From the NCBI RefSeq assembly GCF_003675385.1, contig NZ_RCWZ01000002.1, forward strand, positions 558,001-622,000: a DNA stretch of 64,000 nt. The letters run 5' to 3'. Below, piece after piece: positions 9,591-18,600 of this stretch (the first letter of the stretch is position 1; every line of letters starts with the position of its first letter). Both the position numbers and the translations under genes were made by a program. The notes beneath the pieces are model-generated. The model was not told where the DNA came from. It did no database searches and saw only the letters and a list, made by a program, of their open reading frames with translations. This DNA is from Mucilaginibacter kameinonensis (GTDB lineage: Bacteria; Bacteroidota; Bacteroidia; Sphingobacteriales; Sphingobacteriaceae).

Positions 9591-10829
9591 ATGAGATGGA
9601 ACAGTGCTAAAATATTCTGGATAGGCATTATCCTGCTGGTAGTGCCGGGTCTTATTCATGCTTACCTGTTAATGCCTTTTCCCGGCAGTCAGGACCTAAA
9701 TGCCATAACTGTTTGTTATTATCTCGAAAAAATAGTTATGCCCCTGCGCCTGATCGGCATGCTGTTTATTGTTTGGTATCTGTTTAAATTCTACAATAAA
9801 AATACCTTTAAACAAAAGGCCGTTAAAGCCGCTGTTTTTGTACTTTGTTTAGGCAGCTTTTACATCACCGATTATATGTATAAAGCCGAAACCATGTTTA
9901 AAGAAACAGAAAAAGCTGTTTTTACAAACGGTTTGAGCAACCATGTGCCACTAAACTATCTGGTGGTTGGTGTGGTAAATAACGGCGTGGCAAAGGCTTA
10001 CCCACTCATTTATCTCGGTTATCATCATAAGTTACAGGATGAGGTGGGTAATAAACCTGTATTGGTTACCTACTGTACAATGTGCCGTACCGGCAGGGTT
10101 TACAGTCCGCTTATCAACGGAGTGAGGCAAAACTTCAGACTGGTGGGGGCAAGGCATTATAACGCTATTATTGAGGACGAAAGCACAAAAACATGGTGGT
10201 ATCAGGCTACTGGTAACGCCGCTGTTGGTAAGCTTAAAGGGCAGCAATTAACCGAATTACCCTATGAGCAAATGACGCTTGCTTCGTGGTTACAGAAACA
10301 TCCCGAAACGCTTATTCTGCAGCCTGACAGGTTATATACTGCCGATTATGCCGACTTAAAAAACTATGACCGTGTACAGTTTGTTGATCGCGACAGCACT
10401 TTAAAAAATAAAGATTCCCTGATGCGCAAAAGCTGGATTATCGGGGTGATCATCAACGGAAAAGCGAAAGCCTACGACTGGCGCCACATGTATGCCAAAC
10501 GCCTGCTTAACGACGAATTAAACAAAAGCTCGCTACTTATTGGTATTGAAAAGGATAGCCTAAGCTATCACGCCTGGAATACTTCGGTAAACGGCAAAAC
10601 GCTTCATTTTAAATTGGACGATAAAGGTATGCTTACCGATGAAGAAACAGCTTCGGTTTGGGATTGGGACGGTTTGTGCCTAACCGGTTCGCAAAAAGGG
10701 CAGCGCCTTGCCAAAATACAGGCCTATCAGGAGTACTGGCATTCATGGAAACATTTCCATCCCGCCACTACTTTCTGGAAGGGCGACGAATCGCTGGAGC
10801 AAACGGCATCTATTTACCCACCATTTTAA
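9591..10829 (+). CDS. DUF3179 domain membrane protein
   Basis: Three hydrophobic segments (about residues 8-28, 50-67 and 78-92) precede a DUF3179 domain. Its signature is the YCTMCRTGRV motif (C162, C165) and the following LVGARHYNAIIEDESTKTWW. The function of the family is not established; the paired cysteines and histidines suggest a cofactor or metal site outside the membrane. It is monocistronic and convergent with the small gene at 10842. Confidence 0.85.
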   Translation: MRWNSAKIFWIGIILLVVPGLIHAYLLMPFPGSQDLNAITVCYYLEKIVMPLRLIGMLFIVWYLFKFYNKNTFKQKAVKAAVFVLCLGSFYITDYMYKAETMFKETEKAVFTNGLSNHVPLNYLVVGVVNNGVAKAYPLIYLGYHHKLQDEVGNKPVLVTYCTMCRTGRVYSPLINGVRQNFRLVGARHYNAIIEDESTKTWWYQATGNAAVGKLKGQQLTELPYEQMTLASWLQKHPETLILQPDRLYTADYADLKNYDRVQFVDRDSTLKNKDSLMRKSWIIGVIINGKAKAYDWRHMYAKRLLNDELNKSSLLIGIEKDSLSYHAWNTSVNGKTLHFKLDDKGMLTDEETASVWDWDGLCLTGSQKGQRLAKIQAYQEYWHSWKHFHPATTFWKGDESLEQTASIYPPF

Positions 10830-10841
10830 TAAACAGCTTTA

Positions 10842-11135
10842 TTAAATAGCTGTCGCTATTTTACTGATATCATCGTTGCTAAGCAGGCTGTCTTCTGATA
10901 CATTAGGGTAATACTTATTCAGGATTTTTTGAATAAGTTGATAGCTTTCAATAGATTGAATAGGGGCGGAGGCCAGTTCGGTGATGGTTGAGCCGATGAG
11001 CTTAAGCTTTTTAGCCTCGTATTGATTGATCACGAAATCAGAAGTTTTCTTACTGCGACTTTGTTGTATGAGTTCATCAAGTTTCTTGATCTCTTCAACC
11101 AAGTCAATAAGTTTTAATACTTCCACCTTTTTCAT
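10842..11135 (-). CDS. Hypothetical protein, 97 aa, helical
   Basis: I do not recognise this protein. It is rich in Lys, Leu and Glu and probably helical or coiled-coil (EVLKLIDLVEEIKKLDEL). The start is taken at the MKK codon at 11135; an ATG three codons upstream (11144) is also possible. The gene ends 12 bp from the convergent DUF3179 gene. Confidence 0.55.
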   Translation of the reverse strand: MKKVEVLKLIDLVEEIKKLDELIQQSRSKKTSDFVINQYEAKKLKLIGSTITELASAPIQSIESYQLIQKILNKYYPNVSEDSLLSNDDISKIATAI

Positions 11136-11236
11136 CAGCGCCAAAATTAATGATTTATTTGTAACAAGGGGTATAACCGCGGATAAGTTGATTTGTTTGT
11201 AGGAATGAGACGGCTAAACCGCGTGATTGTTACGAG

Positions 11237-11269
11237 CAAAAATTGCGCACGTTTTTAATGTGCGCAATT
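11237..11269 (-). terminator. Terminator of the metal-linked operon
   Basis: AATTGCGCAC (11241-11250) and GTGCGCAATT (11260-11269) form a perfect 10-bp stem, followed on the minus strand by TTTTTGC. It lies downstream of the heavy-metal-binding lipoprotein gene, past a palindromic repeat. Confidence 0.6.
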
Positions 11270-11288
11270 GTGATAAATTTAGAACCAT

Positions 11289-11402
11289 GTCATTGCGAGG
11301 CACGAAGCAATCTCGTAGCCAATGCATGCCTGAGCTGCATAGCTACGAGATTGCCACGTCGCCCCAAGGCACGTTGCCTGCGCCGCTCCTTACAGCAATG
11401 AC
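11289..11402. repeat. Palindromic GTCATTGCGAG-type repeat, copy 1
   Basis: The element starts GTCATTGCGAGG and ends GCAATGAC, with an inner perfect inverted repeat around CAATCTCGTAGC / GCTACGAGATTG. The same core is found at 47524-47615. It sits immediately downstream of the operon ending at 11415. Confidence 0.85.
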
Positions 11403-11414
11403 ATTTTTCTGTTA

Positions 11415-11636
11415 TTATTTCTTATCCTCTGTAGTATCCCTTTCAACTAAAGCCATGCCGCACTTAGGGCAGGTACCGGGTTTATCAAAAGTAAGATCGG
11501 GGTGCATGGTACAGGTGTACTTACCTTTTTTCTTTACGGTGGCGGTGCTGTCGGTTTTGCTGGTGCTTTTAACCGAACTGCTGCAGGCGCCAAGTGCAAG
11601 GCTCGCCAAGGCCAAAATGATAAAGCTTTTTTTCAT
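11415..11636 (-). CDS. Small lipoprotein with heavy-metal-binding domain
   Basis: The 73-residue protein has a lipobox (LGAC, Cys18) and then a single heavy-metal-binding domain: YTCTMHPDLTF and GTCPKCGMALVERD. This fold binds soft metals, usually copper or related ions, with the Cys-x-Met-His and Cys-x-x-Cys-Gly-Met ligands. It follows the PepSY gene by 3 bp and belongs to the TonB receptor/PepSY operon, so a role in binding the metal handled by that system is inferred. Confidence 0.85.
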   Translation of the reverse strand: MKKSFIILALASLALGACSSSVKSTSKTDSTATVKKKGKYTCTMHPDLTFDKPGTCPKCGMALVERDTTEDKK

Positions 11637-11639
11637 TGA

Positions 11640-13088
11640 TTATTTATTTTTGACGAATGAGGCAAGGCCGAACAGTGATACTACCAGCACGCCTAAGGCA
11701 GCCAGCATACTCACTATGTCGCGGATATTTTTACCCGCCCAGGTCATGCCGAAATACTTGTGTAAAAATATAAAAGAAAGCCCTTCGGCCCTGTCAATAC
11801 CTGCAACTTTTGTAGCCAGTTTTGATGAAGTTGTTTCAATGTACCAATTGCTGCCATCGGCATAGCTCACCCGCTCAACTGGCAGTCGTTTGTTGATGAA
11901 TCCATACTCGTTATCAAACTGCTTTACCTGGCTAACTTTTACCCGGCCGTAAAACTTATCAGGATCCTGGACGGTATGATAATAGGTACTCAGAAAGCGG
12001 GCATAATCCTCATCGCCATTAATTTGTTCTTTACCAGTTAAGGTATTGAAATAGGAGATCCGCTTTTTGTTATCGGTTACCTGGTAGTAAGTATTACCGC
12101 TAAAACTAACTGTGGCAACTCTTTTGGCAAGGCTATCGGCAATAGGCAGTTGCAAATTTGATATCGCTAACTGTTTCCTGTCTATCACCTGCCCGTAATC
12201 GGGCTTGGGTGTTTCGGTATTGTGCAGCTTTACCGCAAGGTGAAATGCACCGCTGATCACAAACGTAAACATCACAAAGGAAACGATGATCCCAATTTGC
12301 CGGTGATAACGATGAACGATCCGTTTATCCTCGCTACCATTTTCTTTACGCTTTTGGGTAATGGATTTAAACTTCTTCCACATTAAACCATAAACAGTAA
12401 GGCCGCTAATCAAGGCAAATAACATCACTGTCATGATGATGAGCAACACTACATTCCGGAAAGTATCGCCGCCAATATCGGCCAAAAACTGCCAGGTATG
12501 AAACTGCTCAAACAGCCACAGGAAAACCTTACGGGTATTATTATTGAACGTGCCCATGCGGCTCTGCGAGGTCTCAATGTAAATATCCATCCCATCCGGG
12601 CGGTCAAAACTGATTTTCCAAACAGGCAAAAGATGATTGATAGGCTGGTATTGCCCATCAAAGGTTGTTTGGTAATCTATATTTTTGATTTTGGATGTTG
12701 AATCCTGTGTAAAATAACGGGCGAGGTAAGTCGCATATAACCTGTCGCCATCTTTTAACAATATGGCATCGTTGGCCGAGTAATAATTGTACACACTATC
12801 CTTATCCAACACCTGGTAATAGGTGTTATGGTTAAAATTAACCAGGCCAAAATTCCGGATAGCTGTAATGCTGTTTTTGTCCATCACCTGCTGAATGCTG
12901 AGCACTGGTTTCATTTGGCTTTGCGGCACCGGTTTAAATACCTCCTCCGCGATAGACGGTCTGAACCAATTGGACATGAACGGGTGTGAAAGCCCGCTCA
13001 ATGTCCAGAATATCACCGGGATGAGGGCTATTAAGCCCAACACCCGGTGCCATTTATAAAACTTGCTTTTTACTGCTGCTGATGCCAT
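11640..13088 (-). CDS. PepSY-associated membrane protein (PiuB-like)
   Basis: The 482-residue protein has four main membrane segments (about residues 18-38, 205-227, 258-280 and 452-475) with two large extracytoplasmic loops carrying PepSY-like repeats, each including a FxxxTYYQVxD segment. Such proteins often sit next to siderophore TonB receptors and are thought to act as ferric-siderophore reductases or metal-handling membrane proteins. Here it lies 3 bp after the TonB receptor gene and 3 bp before the heavy-metal-binding lipoprotein, so the three are clearly cotranscribed. Confidence 0.85.
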   Translation of the reverse strand: MASAAVKSKFYKWHRVLGLIALIPVIFWTLSGLSHPFMSNWFRPSIAEEVFKPVPQSQMKPVLSIQQVMDKNSITAIRNFGLVNFNHNTYYQVLDKDSVYNYYSANDAILLKDGDRLYATYLARYFTQDSTSKIKNIDYQTTFDGQYQPINHLLPVWKISFDRPDGMDIYIETSQSRMGTFNNNTRKVFLWLFEQFHTWQFLADIGGDTFRNVVLLIIMTVMLFALISGLTVYGLMWKKFKSITQKRKENGSEDKRIVHRYHRQIGIIVSFVMFTFVISGAFHLAVKLHNTETPKPDYGQVIDRKQLAISNLQLPIADSLAKRVATVSFSGNTYYQVTDNKKRISYFNTLTGKEQINGDEDYARFLSTYYHTVQDPDKFYGRVKVSQVKQFDNEYGFINKRLPVERVSYADGSNWYIETTSSKLATKVAGIDRAEGLSFIFLHKYFGMTWAGKNIRDIVSMLAALGVLVVSLFGLASFVKNK

Positions 13089-13091
13089 TGA

Positions 13092-15449
13092 TCAATATTT
13101 TGAAAATGAATAACTGATGCCAAGGGTATATGTACGCGGCGGCGCGGCGTTATAAGTATCGCCGTACTGGCTGCTGGTTACCGTTGTGGCGTAAAGCTTA
13201 TTGGTTAAGTTCAATACGTTGAACCAGATGCCCGCACCTTTCAATACGCTGCTTTTTACGTCATAACCTAAACGCAGATTATAGATATCATAACCCGAAT
13301 AAGTTTTGGTATTGGCTGGGTTGGTAAAATATTGGTTAATGTGCTGCCACTCTGTTGCTATCCTAAAACCGGGCAGGTATTGTGGCTTGTAGGTAAGCTC
13401 GGAGTTTGCTATCCAGGCCGGAGCGTTGTTCATGCGTTTGCCATCATAGTTGGTTACCGTGTTGGTGCCGGTTGTGTAATTGGTGGTTACTTCGCTGTAC
13501 TCAACGTAGGTATGTTTGGCATTGGTACCGCTAAACCTAAAGGTTAGCTCTTTAACCGGGGCTACGGTAAGCGAGTATTCGATGCCGCGGTGACGTGTAG
13601 CACCGGCGTTTTGGTTTTGCGTGGTGTTATCGGGCAGTAACTGGTTAATAATCTCGTTATGACCTTCCAAATCAAATATGCTCAGCTCAAAGTATAGTTT
13701 TTTATTAAATGCCGAAAACCAGCCGCCTGCTTCGTAATTATCAAAAGTGGCTTGTTTAAGTTGTGTTAGCTGGCGCGAGCTGTACAAATCGCCGGTTTCT
13801 GGTGGTTGAAAGCCTACACTGTAGTTGGCATAAATACCTTTGTTGTTGCCAAAGTTATAGGTGATGCCCAGTTTAGGGGCCACGATATTAAAATTGTTGG
13901 TTTCCTGCTGCTTGTATTTGGTTTGCCCTGCCGGGATTTCATTGTCAAAATTATAATGAACCCTATCGTAACGTAAACCGCCTACTATACGCAAAGCTTC
14001 TACTGGCTTGATCTCGTATTGAACATAAGCCGCTGTGTTGAATAACTTGATCTTGTAGTTATCGATATACCTGCCGGTGTTGGTGAAGCTGGTGTAATAG
14101 TTGTTGGCTACATCTTTGGTGATGTCAAGATATTGGGCATAGTATGAGCTTGGGCTGTCATCCATATAAACACCACCAATCAACCTCGAATGCAGGAAAT
14201 CAAAATCAACCCGGTGTTGCGCCAGTAAGCCGTAGCTGTTAAATTTTTGATCGTTCACTTGTCCATTACTGCTTTTGTAAACGCCGTTTGCATCGCGAAC
14301 GTCCGATATAAAATAACTTGGCAATTGCGCGGTTGAATTGCCACGGAGAAACAGGGTTACAAAAGTGCTGTTCTTATCGTCCCACTGATGGTCTAAACGT
14401 GTGCTGGCACGGAACGATTTTACCTTACGATAGGTAAAGCGTTGATTTGACCCGTAGCTGCGGTCATAAAAACGGGCGCTATCTAAACTACCCGGGGTTT
14501 GGGTATTAAGATAGTTATACGCTGCCGAAGTGGTGAGCTTGGTTTTGGCGCTGAAATCATAAGTAGTTTTGAAGTTGGCCGAATATTTATCAAAATCAGA
14601 ATAATCCTGCCAGCTATCGGCCTGGTGGGCTACATATCCGCCTACATACAAGCCAAATTTACCTTGCGTAAACCCTCCATCAGCATCTACACGACGGTAA
14701 TGGTAATTATCACCCTGAACAGACACATTACCTGCATAACCTGTAGGCGGTCCCTGGGTAATAAAGTTAACCGCGCCGCCAATGGAGTTACTGCCATAAA
14801 GCGATGATGCAGGGCCTTTGATCACTTCGATATCTTTAACCCCCGACATGTTGATCTCATAAAGCGAGTTATGGTTAAAGATTCCCGTAGGGCGAATAGG
14901 TACACCATCTTCCATATACAAGTAAAGCGCATTATAAGTAATAGGCTGGCGAATAGCCATGGTATGTTGCTCGTTGCCCAGGTTCACCATGTAAACGCCG
15001 GCTACTTTGTTCAGCAACTGATAAAGTGCTGTTGCTTTGGTATCCTTGATCTGGGTTGAATTAATTTTGCTGATGGCAATAGGAGCGTCTTGCCTTGCCT
15101 GGCCTTCGCGGCTGGCTGTTACTACAACAGGTTGCAAATCCACGGTTGATGGCTCTAATGCTACGTCAAGTTTTGAGCCTTTTATGGCAGATACTTCAAC
15201 AATGCGGGCACTGTATCCCACCATGGCAAATTTGATTTGGGAGATGCCTTGCACGTTGATGCTATAATGACCCTTGGCATTGGTCATGCCCAGTTTTTCG
15301 CCTGTTTTAGCATCAGCTTTACAGATAGATGCACCCGCTATGGCTTCGTGAGTAATGGCATCTGTAACGGTACCCTGGAGTGTTGTTTGGCCGTAAGCCA
15401 GTGTTTTAGTAAGTATAAAAGTTATAAGTAGGATTAAATATCGTTTCAT
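13092..15449 (-). CDS. TonB-dependent receptor, metal-linked
   Basis: This 785-residue protein has a signal peptide, a CarboxypepD-like domain (about 22-105), a plug (about 115-230, with GPASSLYGSNSIGGAVNF) and a 22-strand-type barrel ending in an aromatic-rich strand (YTLGISYSFSKY). It belongs to the ferric-siderophore/vitamin class of receptors rather than to the SusC class, as there is no SusD gene. The operon partners (PepSY protein, HMBD lipoprotein) suggest iron or copper uptake; the substrate is not shown by the sequence. Confidence 0.9.
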   Translation of the reverse strand: MKRYLILLITFILTKTLAYGQTTLQGTVTDAITHEAIAGASICKADAKTGEKLGMTNAKGHYSINVQGISQIKFAMVGYSARIVEVSAIKGSKLDVALEPSTVDLQPVVVTASREGQARQDAPIAISKINSTQIKDTKATALYQLLNKVAGVYMVNLGNEQHTMAIRQPITYNALYLYMEDGVPIRPTGIFNHNSLYEINMSGVKDIEVIKGPASSLYGSNSIGGAVNFITQGPPTGYAGNVSVQGDNYHYRRVDADGGFTQGKFGLYVGGYVAHQADSWQDYSDFDKYSANFKTTYDFSAKTKLTTSAAYNYLNTQTPGSLDSARFYDRSYGSNQRFTYRKVKSFRASTRLDHQWDDKNSTFVTLFLRGNSTAQLPSYFISDVRDANGVYKSSNGQVNDQKFNSYGLLAQHRVDFDFLHSRLIGGVYMDDSPSSYYAQYLDITKDVANNYYTSFTNTGRYIDNYKIKLFNTAAYVQYEIKPVEALRIVGGLRYDRVHYNFDNEIPAGQTKYKQQETNNFNIVAPKLGITYNFGNNKGIYANYSVGFQPPETGDLYSSRQLTQLKQATFDNYEAGGWFSAFNKKLYFELSIFDLEGHNEIINQLLPDNTTQNQNAGATRHRGIEYSLTVAPVKELTFRFSGTNAKHTYVEYSEVTTNYTTGTNTVTNYDGKRMNNAPAWIANSELTYKPQYLPGFRIATEWQHINQYFTNPANTKTYSGYDIYNLRLGYDVKSSVLKGAGIWFNVLNLTNKLYATTVTSSQYGDTYNAAPPRTYTLGISYSFSKY

Positions 15450-15509
15450 TATATAGTATTACAGGAGTTGCCTCCCGGTGTAAAAAATGGGTAGAGTAGG
15501 GTACTATAT

Positions 15510-15597
15510 GTCATTGCGAGGAGGAACGACGAAGCAATCGCGAACTATGCAGATTCAGTCTACAGGGACGCGATTGTCATTTTTCAAATCCAATGAC
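15510..15597. repeat. Palindromic GTCATTGCGAG-type repeat, copy 2
   Basis: Starts GTCATTGCGAGGAGGAACG and ends CCAATGAC, with an inner CAATCGCG / CGCGATTG stem. It lies in the 289-bp gap upstream of the TonB receptor gene. The rest of that gap shows no further gene. Confidence 0.8.
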
Positions 15598-15738
15598 AAT
15601 TGTTTTTTGATTTAGGGAATGAGTATATGCTATACGTGTGCGCAATTGGCATGCACCTATAGCAACAACTTAGTTGTAGTTATACAGCAGATATAACTAT
15701 CCTGTACCATCAATCAAAAACCAATAAAAATGAAATGA

Positions 15739-16110
15739 TTATCCTAACTGGGGAGGCTGAAATATCGTAACCGGGCGGTCGGCCGGTACGGTTGGGGTGT
15801 AAGGGGTTGAAATAACCTGCAACAGGCTGGAGTGGAATTTAACATCAGTTGAGCTGATGACATAAACCTCCTGAAAGAGGCTCTTTTGCGACTGCCTTTC
15901 GTCGCTGGCCTGCTTGTCCTCTGCCTGTTTGATCTTTTTCGCGAAGTAACATTTACCATCGCAATGCAGCCAGGGTCTGTTCCTGTTTTCGCAAAGCTTG
16001 GTGGCAATGTAGTTCCTGTTCATTTCAAAACCCGCGAAAATGAATAACCGCGAGAAATTGACCGTGATCAGCGAAAAGATGAGTAAATAGGCTGTAATAC
16101 GTTGCAGCAT
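15739..16110 (-). CDS. Small membrane-anchored protein with CxGKC motif
   Basis: The 123-residue protein has one N-terminal hydrophobic segment (residues 6-27) followed by C40 and the HCDGKCYFAKKI motif (C50, C54), then a Lys/Glu-rich helix and a proline-rich tail. I know similar small proteins only as uncharacterised Bacteroidota proteins found near metal-related TonB receptors. The three cysteines and the histidine could bind a metal ion. It is in the same orientation as the TonB operon but separated from it by a repeat, so it may have its own transcript. Confidence 0.7.
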   Translation of the reverse strand: MLQRITAYLLIFSLITVNFSRLFIFAGFEMNRNYIATKLCENRNRPWLHCDGKCYFAKKIKQAEDKQASDERQSQKSLFQEVYVISSTDVKFHSSLLQVISTPYTPTVPADRPVTIFQPPQLG

Positions 16111-16240
16111 GGCGCAAAGGTAACCCCTGCAATCTTAATACGCAACTTTAGTTAAAAGTCGGTAGGCTTAAGTTCTAAGTCAAAAGTCTGAAGTCCAAAT
16201 TCTCCATTCGAAACTGACTTCCGACTTTGAACCTAAGACT

Positions 16241-16597
16241 TTATTGCCCCCGTTTCAACGTAGCATGCATATGCTGGCCTTTGTAAACCAGGTTCATACC
16301 GATAGAGTCCTGGTAAACTTTACCGGTATGGGGCGAACTGCCGCCCGGTACCGGGATACTGAACGAAAAATTGTCGCCGTTGATCATGCCATCGGTAATG
16401 GCAACATCGCCTTGCGGGGCATGGGCTGTACCCGTAAGTTTGCCGCTATCTATCTTAAAAGTATAACTTAAGGGAAAATGGTCATCGCCGGGAAGCTTTA
16501 ATGAACCTATCCATTTGCCGTTGATATCGGCCATTGAAATAAAACTAAAAACGGTAATAATAACAAACGCACTAATCGCCAGGAACTCCTTTTTCAT
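16241..16597 (-). CDS. Small exported protein, paralog A of three
   Basis: The 118-residue protein has a signal peptide (residues 1-23) and a single domain beginning INGKWIGSLKLPGD. It shares the GKW-G-L...PL-Y-FK-D--KLTGTA---GDV-I-DG pattern with the products of the two genes that follow upstream (16833 and 17312). The family function is unknown; the pattern suggests a small beta-rich secreted or periplasmic domain. Confidence 0.8.
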   Translation of the reverse strand: MKKEFLAISAFVIITVFSFISMADINGKWIGSLKLPGDDHFPLSYTFKIDSGKLTGTAHAPQGDVAITDGMINGDNFSFSIPVPGGSSPHTGKVYQDSIGMNLVYKGQHMHATLKRGQ

Positions 16598-16681
16598 TGT
16601 TGATACAGTTTAAGCAGATGCCTATATGCAGTAATATTAAACTATATACAATTTTGTTGCCTTTAAGTTTAAATAAAAAAG

Positions 16682-16710
16682 AAAAACCTTACCGGTTGGG
16701 TAAGGTTTTT
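16682..16710. terminator. Bidirectional terminator
   Basis: AAAAACCTTACC (16682-16693) and GGTAAGGTTTTT (16699-16710) form a perfect 12-bp stem with A and T runs on both sides. It separates paralog B from paralog A, so the three paralogs are not a single operon. Confidence 0.85.
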
Positions 16711-16727
16711 CTTTTTATCAGAGAGAG

Positions 16728-16817
16728 GTCACCCTGAACTTGTTTCAGGATCCCAAGAGTAGGTCAACCTGGTGGTACAACTTAGCAAGTGGGGTGCCGA
16801 AACAAGTTCGGCATGAC
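16728..16817. repeat. Palindromic GTCACCCTGAAC-type repeat
   Basis: A 90-bp element with imperfect inverted ends: GTCACCCTGAACTTGTTTC and, on the other side, GAAACAAGTTCGGCATGAC. It belongs to the GTCA...TGAC palindromes of this window but has its own sequence. It lies between paralogs A and B. Confidence 0.75.
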
Positions 16818-16832
16818 GATCATCTTTGAAGC

Positions 16833-17195
16833 TTACTTCTTCTCAACCGGCCTTTTTAATACTGAGCTGCTTTTTGAGCCATTGATATCAAGTTCAACAC
16901 TGATCGAATCGCCCATAAATTTACCTTTGTGAGGGATCACGATACCGCTGGTAGCTACAGTAAAGGAAAAATCGGTGCCGTTGGTTTTACCTTCTTTAAT
17001 GTCAACATCTCCTTCCGGGGTTAAAGCTGTTCCGGTTAATTTATCGCCGTCAACTTTAAAGTTATATAATAATGGATATTCTTGGCCATCGCTTGTAGTC
17101 AGTTTACCTGACCATTTGCCGTTTAAATCAGCTATTGCCGCAAGGCAAATCATAAAGCAACTTACCAATAAAGTAGTAGTAAAAATCTTTTTCAT
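16833..17195 (-). CDS. Small exported protein, paralog B of three
   Basis: A 120-residue protein with a signal peptide (about 1-22) and the same single domain as its neighbours (LNGKWSGKLTTSDGQEYPL, KLTGTALTPEGDVDIKEG). It is followed on its strand by the terminator at 16682-16710. Function unknown. Confidence 0.8.
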   Translation of the reverse strand: MKKIFTTTLLVSCFMICLAAIADLNGKWSGKLTTSDGQEYPLLYNFKVDGDKLTGTALTPEGDVDIKEGKTNGTDFSFTVATSGIVIPHKGKFMGDSISVELDINGSKSSSVLKRPVEKK

Positions 17196-17311
17196 AAAAT
17201 TGAATTTTGGTTGAGATAAATATAAGAACCTTGATTTATAGGATGAAATGATTACATGATATTTTGTGCGATTTAAATAGCATTTAATCCTTGAAATTGG
17301 AGAAATTAAGG

Positions 17312-17668
17312 CTATTGAGCTCTTTTTAAAGTGCTATGGGCTTTTGAACCGTTAGCTTCGATATCCACACCAACAGAATCGCCATAAAATTTACCGGTGT
17401 GGGCGATATGAATATTTTCGATACTAACTGTAAATTTAAGACTATCACCTGTTATTTTGCCATCTTCGATAGGCATATCACCTTTAGGGGTTTTGGCAGT
17501 GCCGGTAAGCTTATTGCCATCTATCTGAAAATTATAAAGCAACGGATAAACCTCGCCGGTTTCTGTTTCAAGTTTACCTTCCCATTTACCCGCCATTCCG
17601 GCAATGGCTGCAAAGCATGCCACAAAACAAACTGTTACAAGGGCTAAGGTTAAAAAAGTCTTTTTCAT
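17312..17668 (-). CDS. Small exported protein, paralog C of three
   Basis: The start is placed at the MKKTFLTLAL methionine (17668), giving 118 residues, the same length as paralogs A and B; an upstream in-frame ATG at 17728 would add 20 residues in front of an obvious signal peptide. The mature domain begins MAGKWEGKLETETGEVYPL and shows KLTGTAKTPKGDMPIEDG, closer to paralog B than to A. Function unknown. Confidence 0.8.
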   Translation of the reverse strand: MKKTFLTLALVTVCFVACFAAIAGMAGKWEGKLETETGEVYPLLYNFQIDGNKLTGTAKTPKGDMPIEDGKITGDSLKFTVSIENIHIAHTGKFYGDSVGVDIEANGSKAHSTLKRAQ

Positions 17669-17915
17669 AGCTGTTGTTTTCAATGGTAAATGTATAATCG
17701 ATATTAAACCAGAACGTAAACTGTACATTAAGTTTACAGTCGGTGTCTTTGATAATTACATGGCAAAAACTGTACTACAAAAGCTTGATGATCAGCTCTT
17801 GCACTTTTTTTACATGCAGTTGAAATTTTAGGTGCTTTTGCGTAGGTTTTATAGTAACGATGCCGCAAACCATTCATTCCGAATGCTATATTAGCATCAT
17901 AAATAATAAAATGAT

Positions 17916-18467
17916 TTGGACAGAATTGACTTTCAGAAAAGTGTAGATGCCGGAAGATTGGTGTGTAATACAGGTGATAACACAAGAATGAATTATCTCT
18001 TTAACTACTTCTTTGCTTTTGTATTAATGGTATTGCCATTCGCCCCAAATTGGAGCGTTAATCAATATATTAGCTCTTTATCATCGCCACCGATGTTTGC
18101 ATTTGCATTGGTTTTTGATAGCTGGATGATTGCGAATTTGTTGCTGTTTAACAAGTTACTGGTTGTTAAAGGTATCAGTGTGCAGAGCAGCAGGCAAGAT
18201 ATACGCAAGTCTTTGGACGAAGGGCGCCTGGAAATTTTGGATACAAATGGAGATCGTTTAACAAGATACATTCAATACCCTTATGATTATTCGTCTCAAA
18301 AACGCCTTATCACCTGTTTGTATACCGAAGATAGGGTTTACCTTAACATAAGCTCTCTCGACCGCCATGATGAACCTTCCTTGTTCTGTGCTTTTATCAA
18401 TTACATGCGGTGTAAACAAGTGACCCGGGCGTTTAAACAATTACAGGCCGAAAGACAGCAAGATTAA
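17916..18467 (+). CDS. Hypothetical protein with two repeated motifs
   Basis: I do not recognise this 183-residue protein. The only start that keeps the N-terminal motif is TTG at 17916, because a stop lies three codons upstream; ATG at 17988 is the alternative. The segments DFQKSVDAGRLV (near residue 5) and DIRKSLDEGRLEI (near residue 90) resemble each other, suggesting an internal duplication and supporting the TTG start. A hydrophobic stretch (about 28-75) suggests one or two membrane segments or a buried core. Confidence 0.5.
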   Translation: MDRIDFQKSVDAGRLVCNTGDNTRMNYLFNYFFAFVLMVLPFAPNWSVNQYISSLSSPPMFAFALVFDSWMIANLLLFNKLLVVKGISVQSSRQDIRKSLDEGRLEILDTNGDRLTRYIQYPYDYSSQKRLITCLYTEDRVYLNISSLDRHDEPSLFCAFINYMRCKQVTRAFKQLQAERQQD

Positions 18468-18600
18468 TTTTTTTATACACCGGTTTTTGAAGATAAATGT
18501 TAACAATACATTTCTAATTATTCAAAATGATTGTACCTTTAAAAAGCATACACTAACCTGGCGAAATCCTGTTTCGCTATACACTATTAAACAACCTATA

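Noticed and set aside
11227..11865. Plus-strand frame of 212 codons
   Set aside because: Runs through a terminator, a palindromic repeat and the antisense of the heavy-metal-binding lipoprotein.
17669..17728. Longer start for paralog C
   Set aside because: The extra 20 residues precede a normal signal peptide and are lacking in both paralogs.
18487..18600. Longer start for the alpha-galactosidase
   Set aside because: Would place 38 residues before a clear signal peptide.
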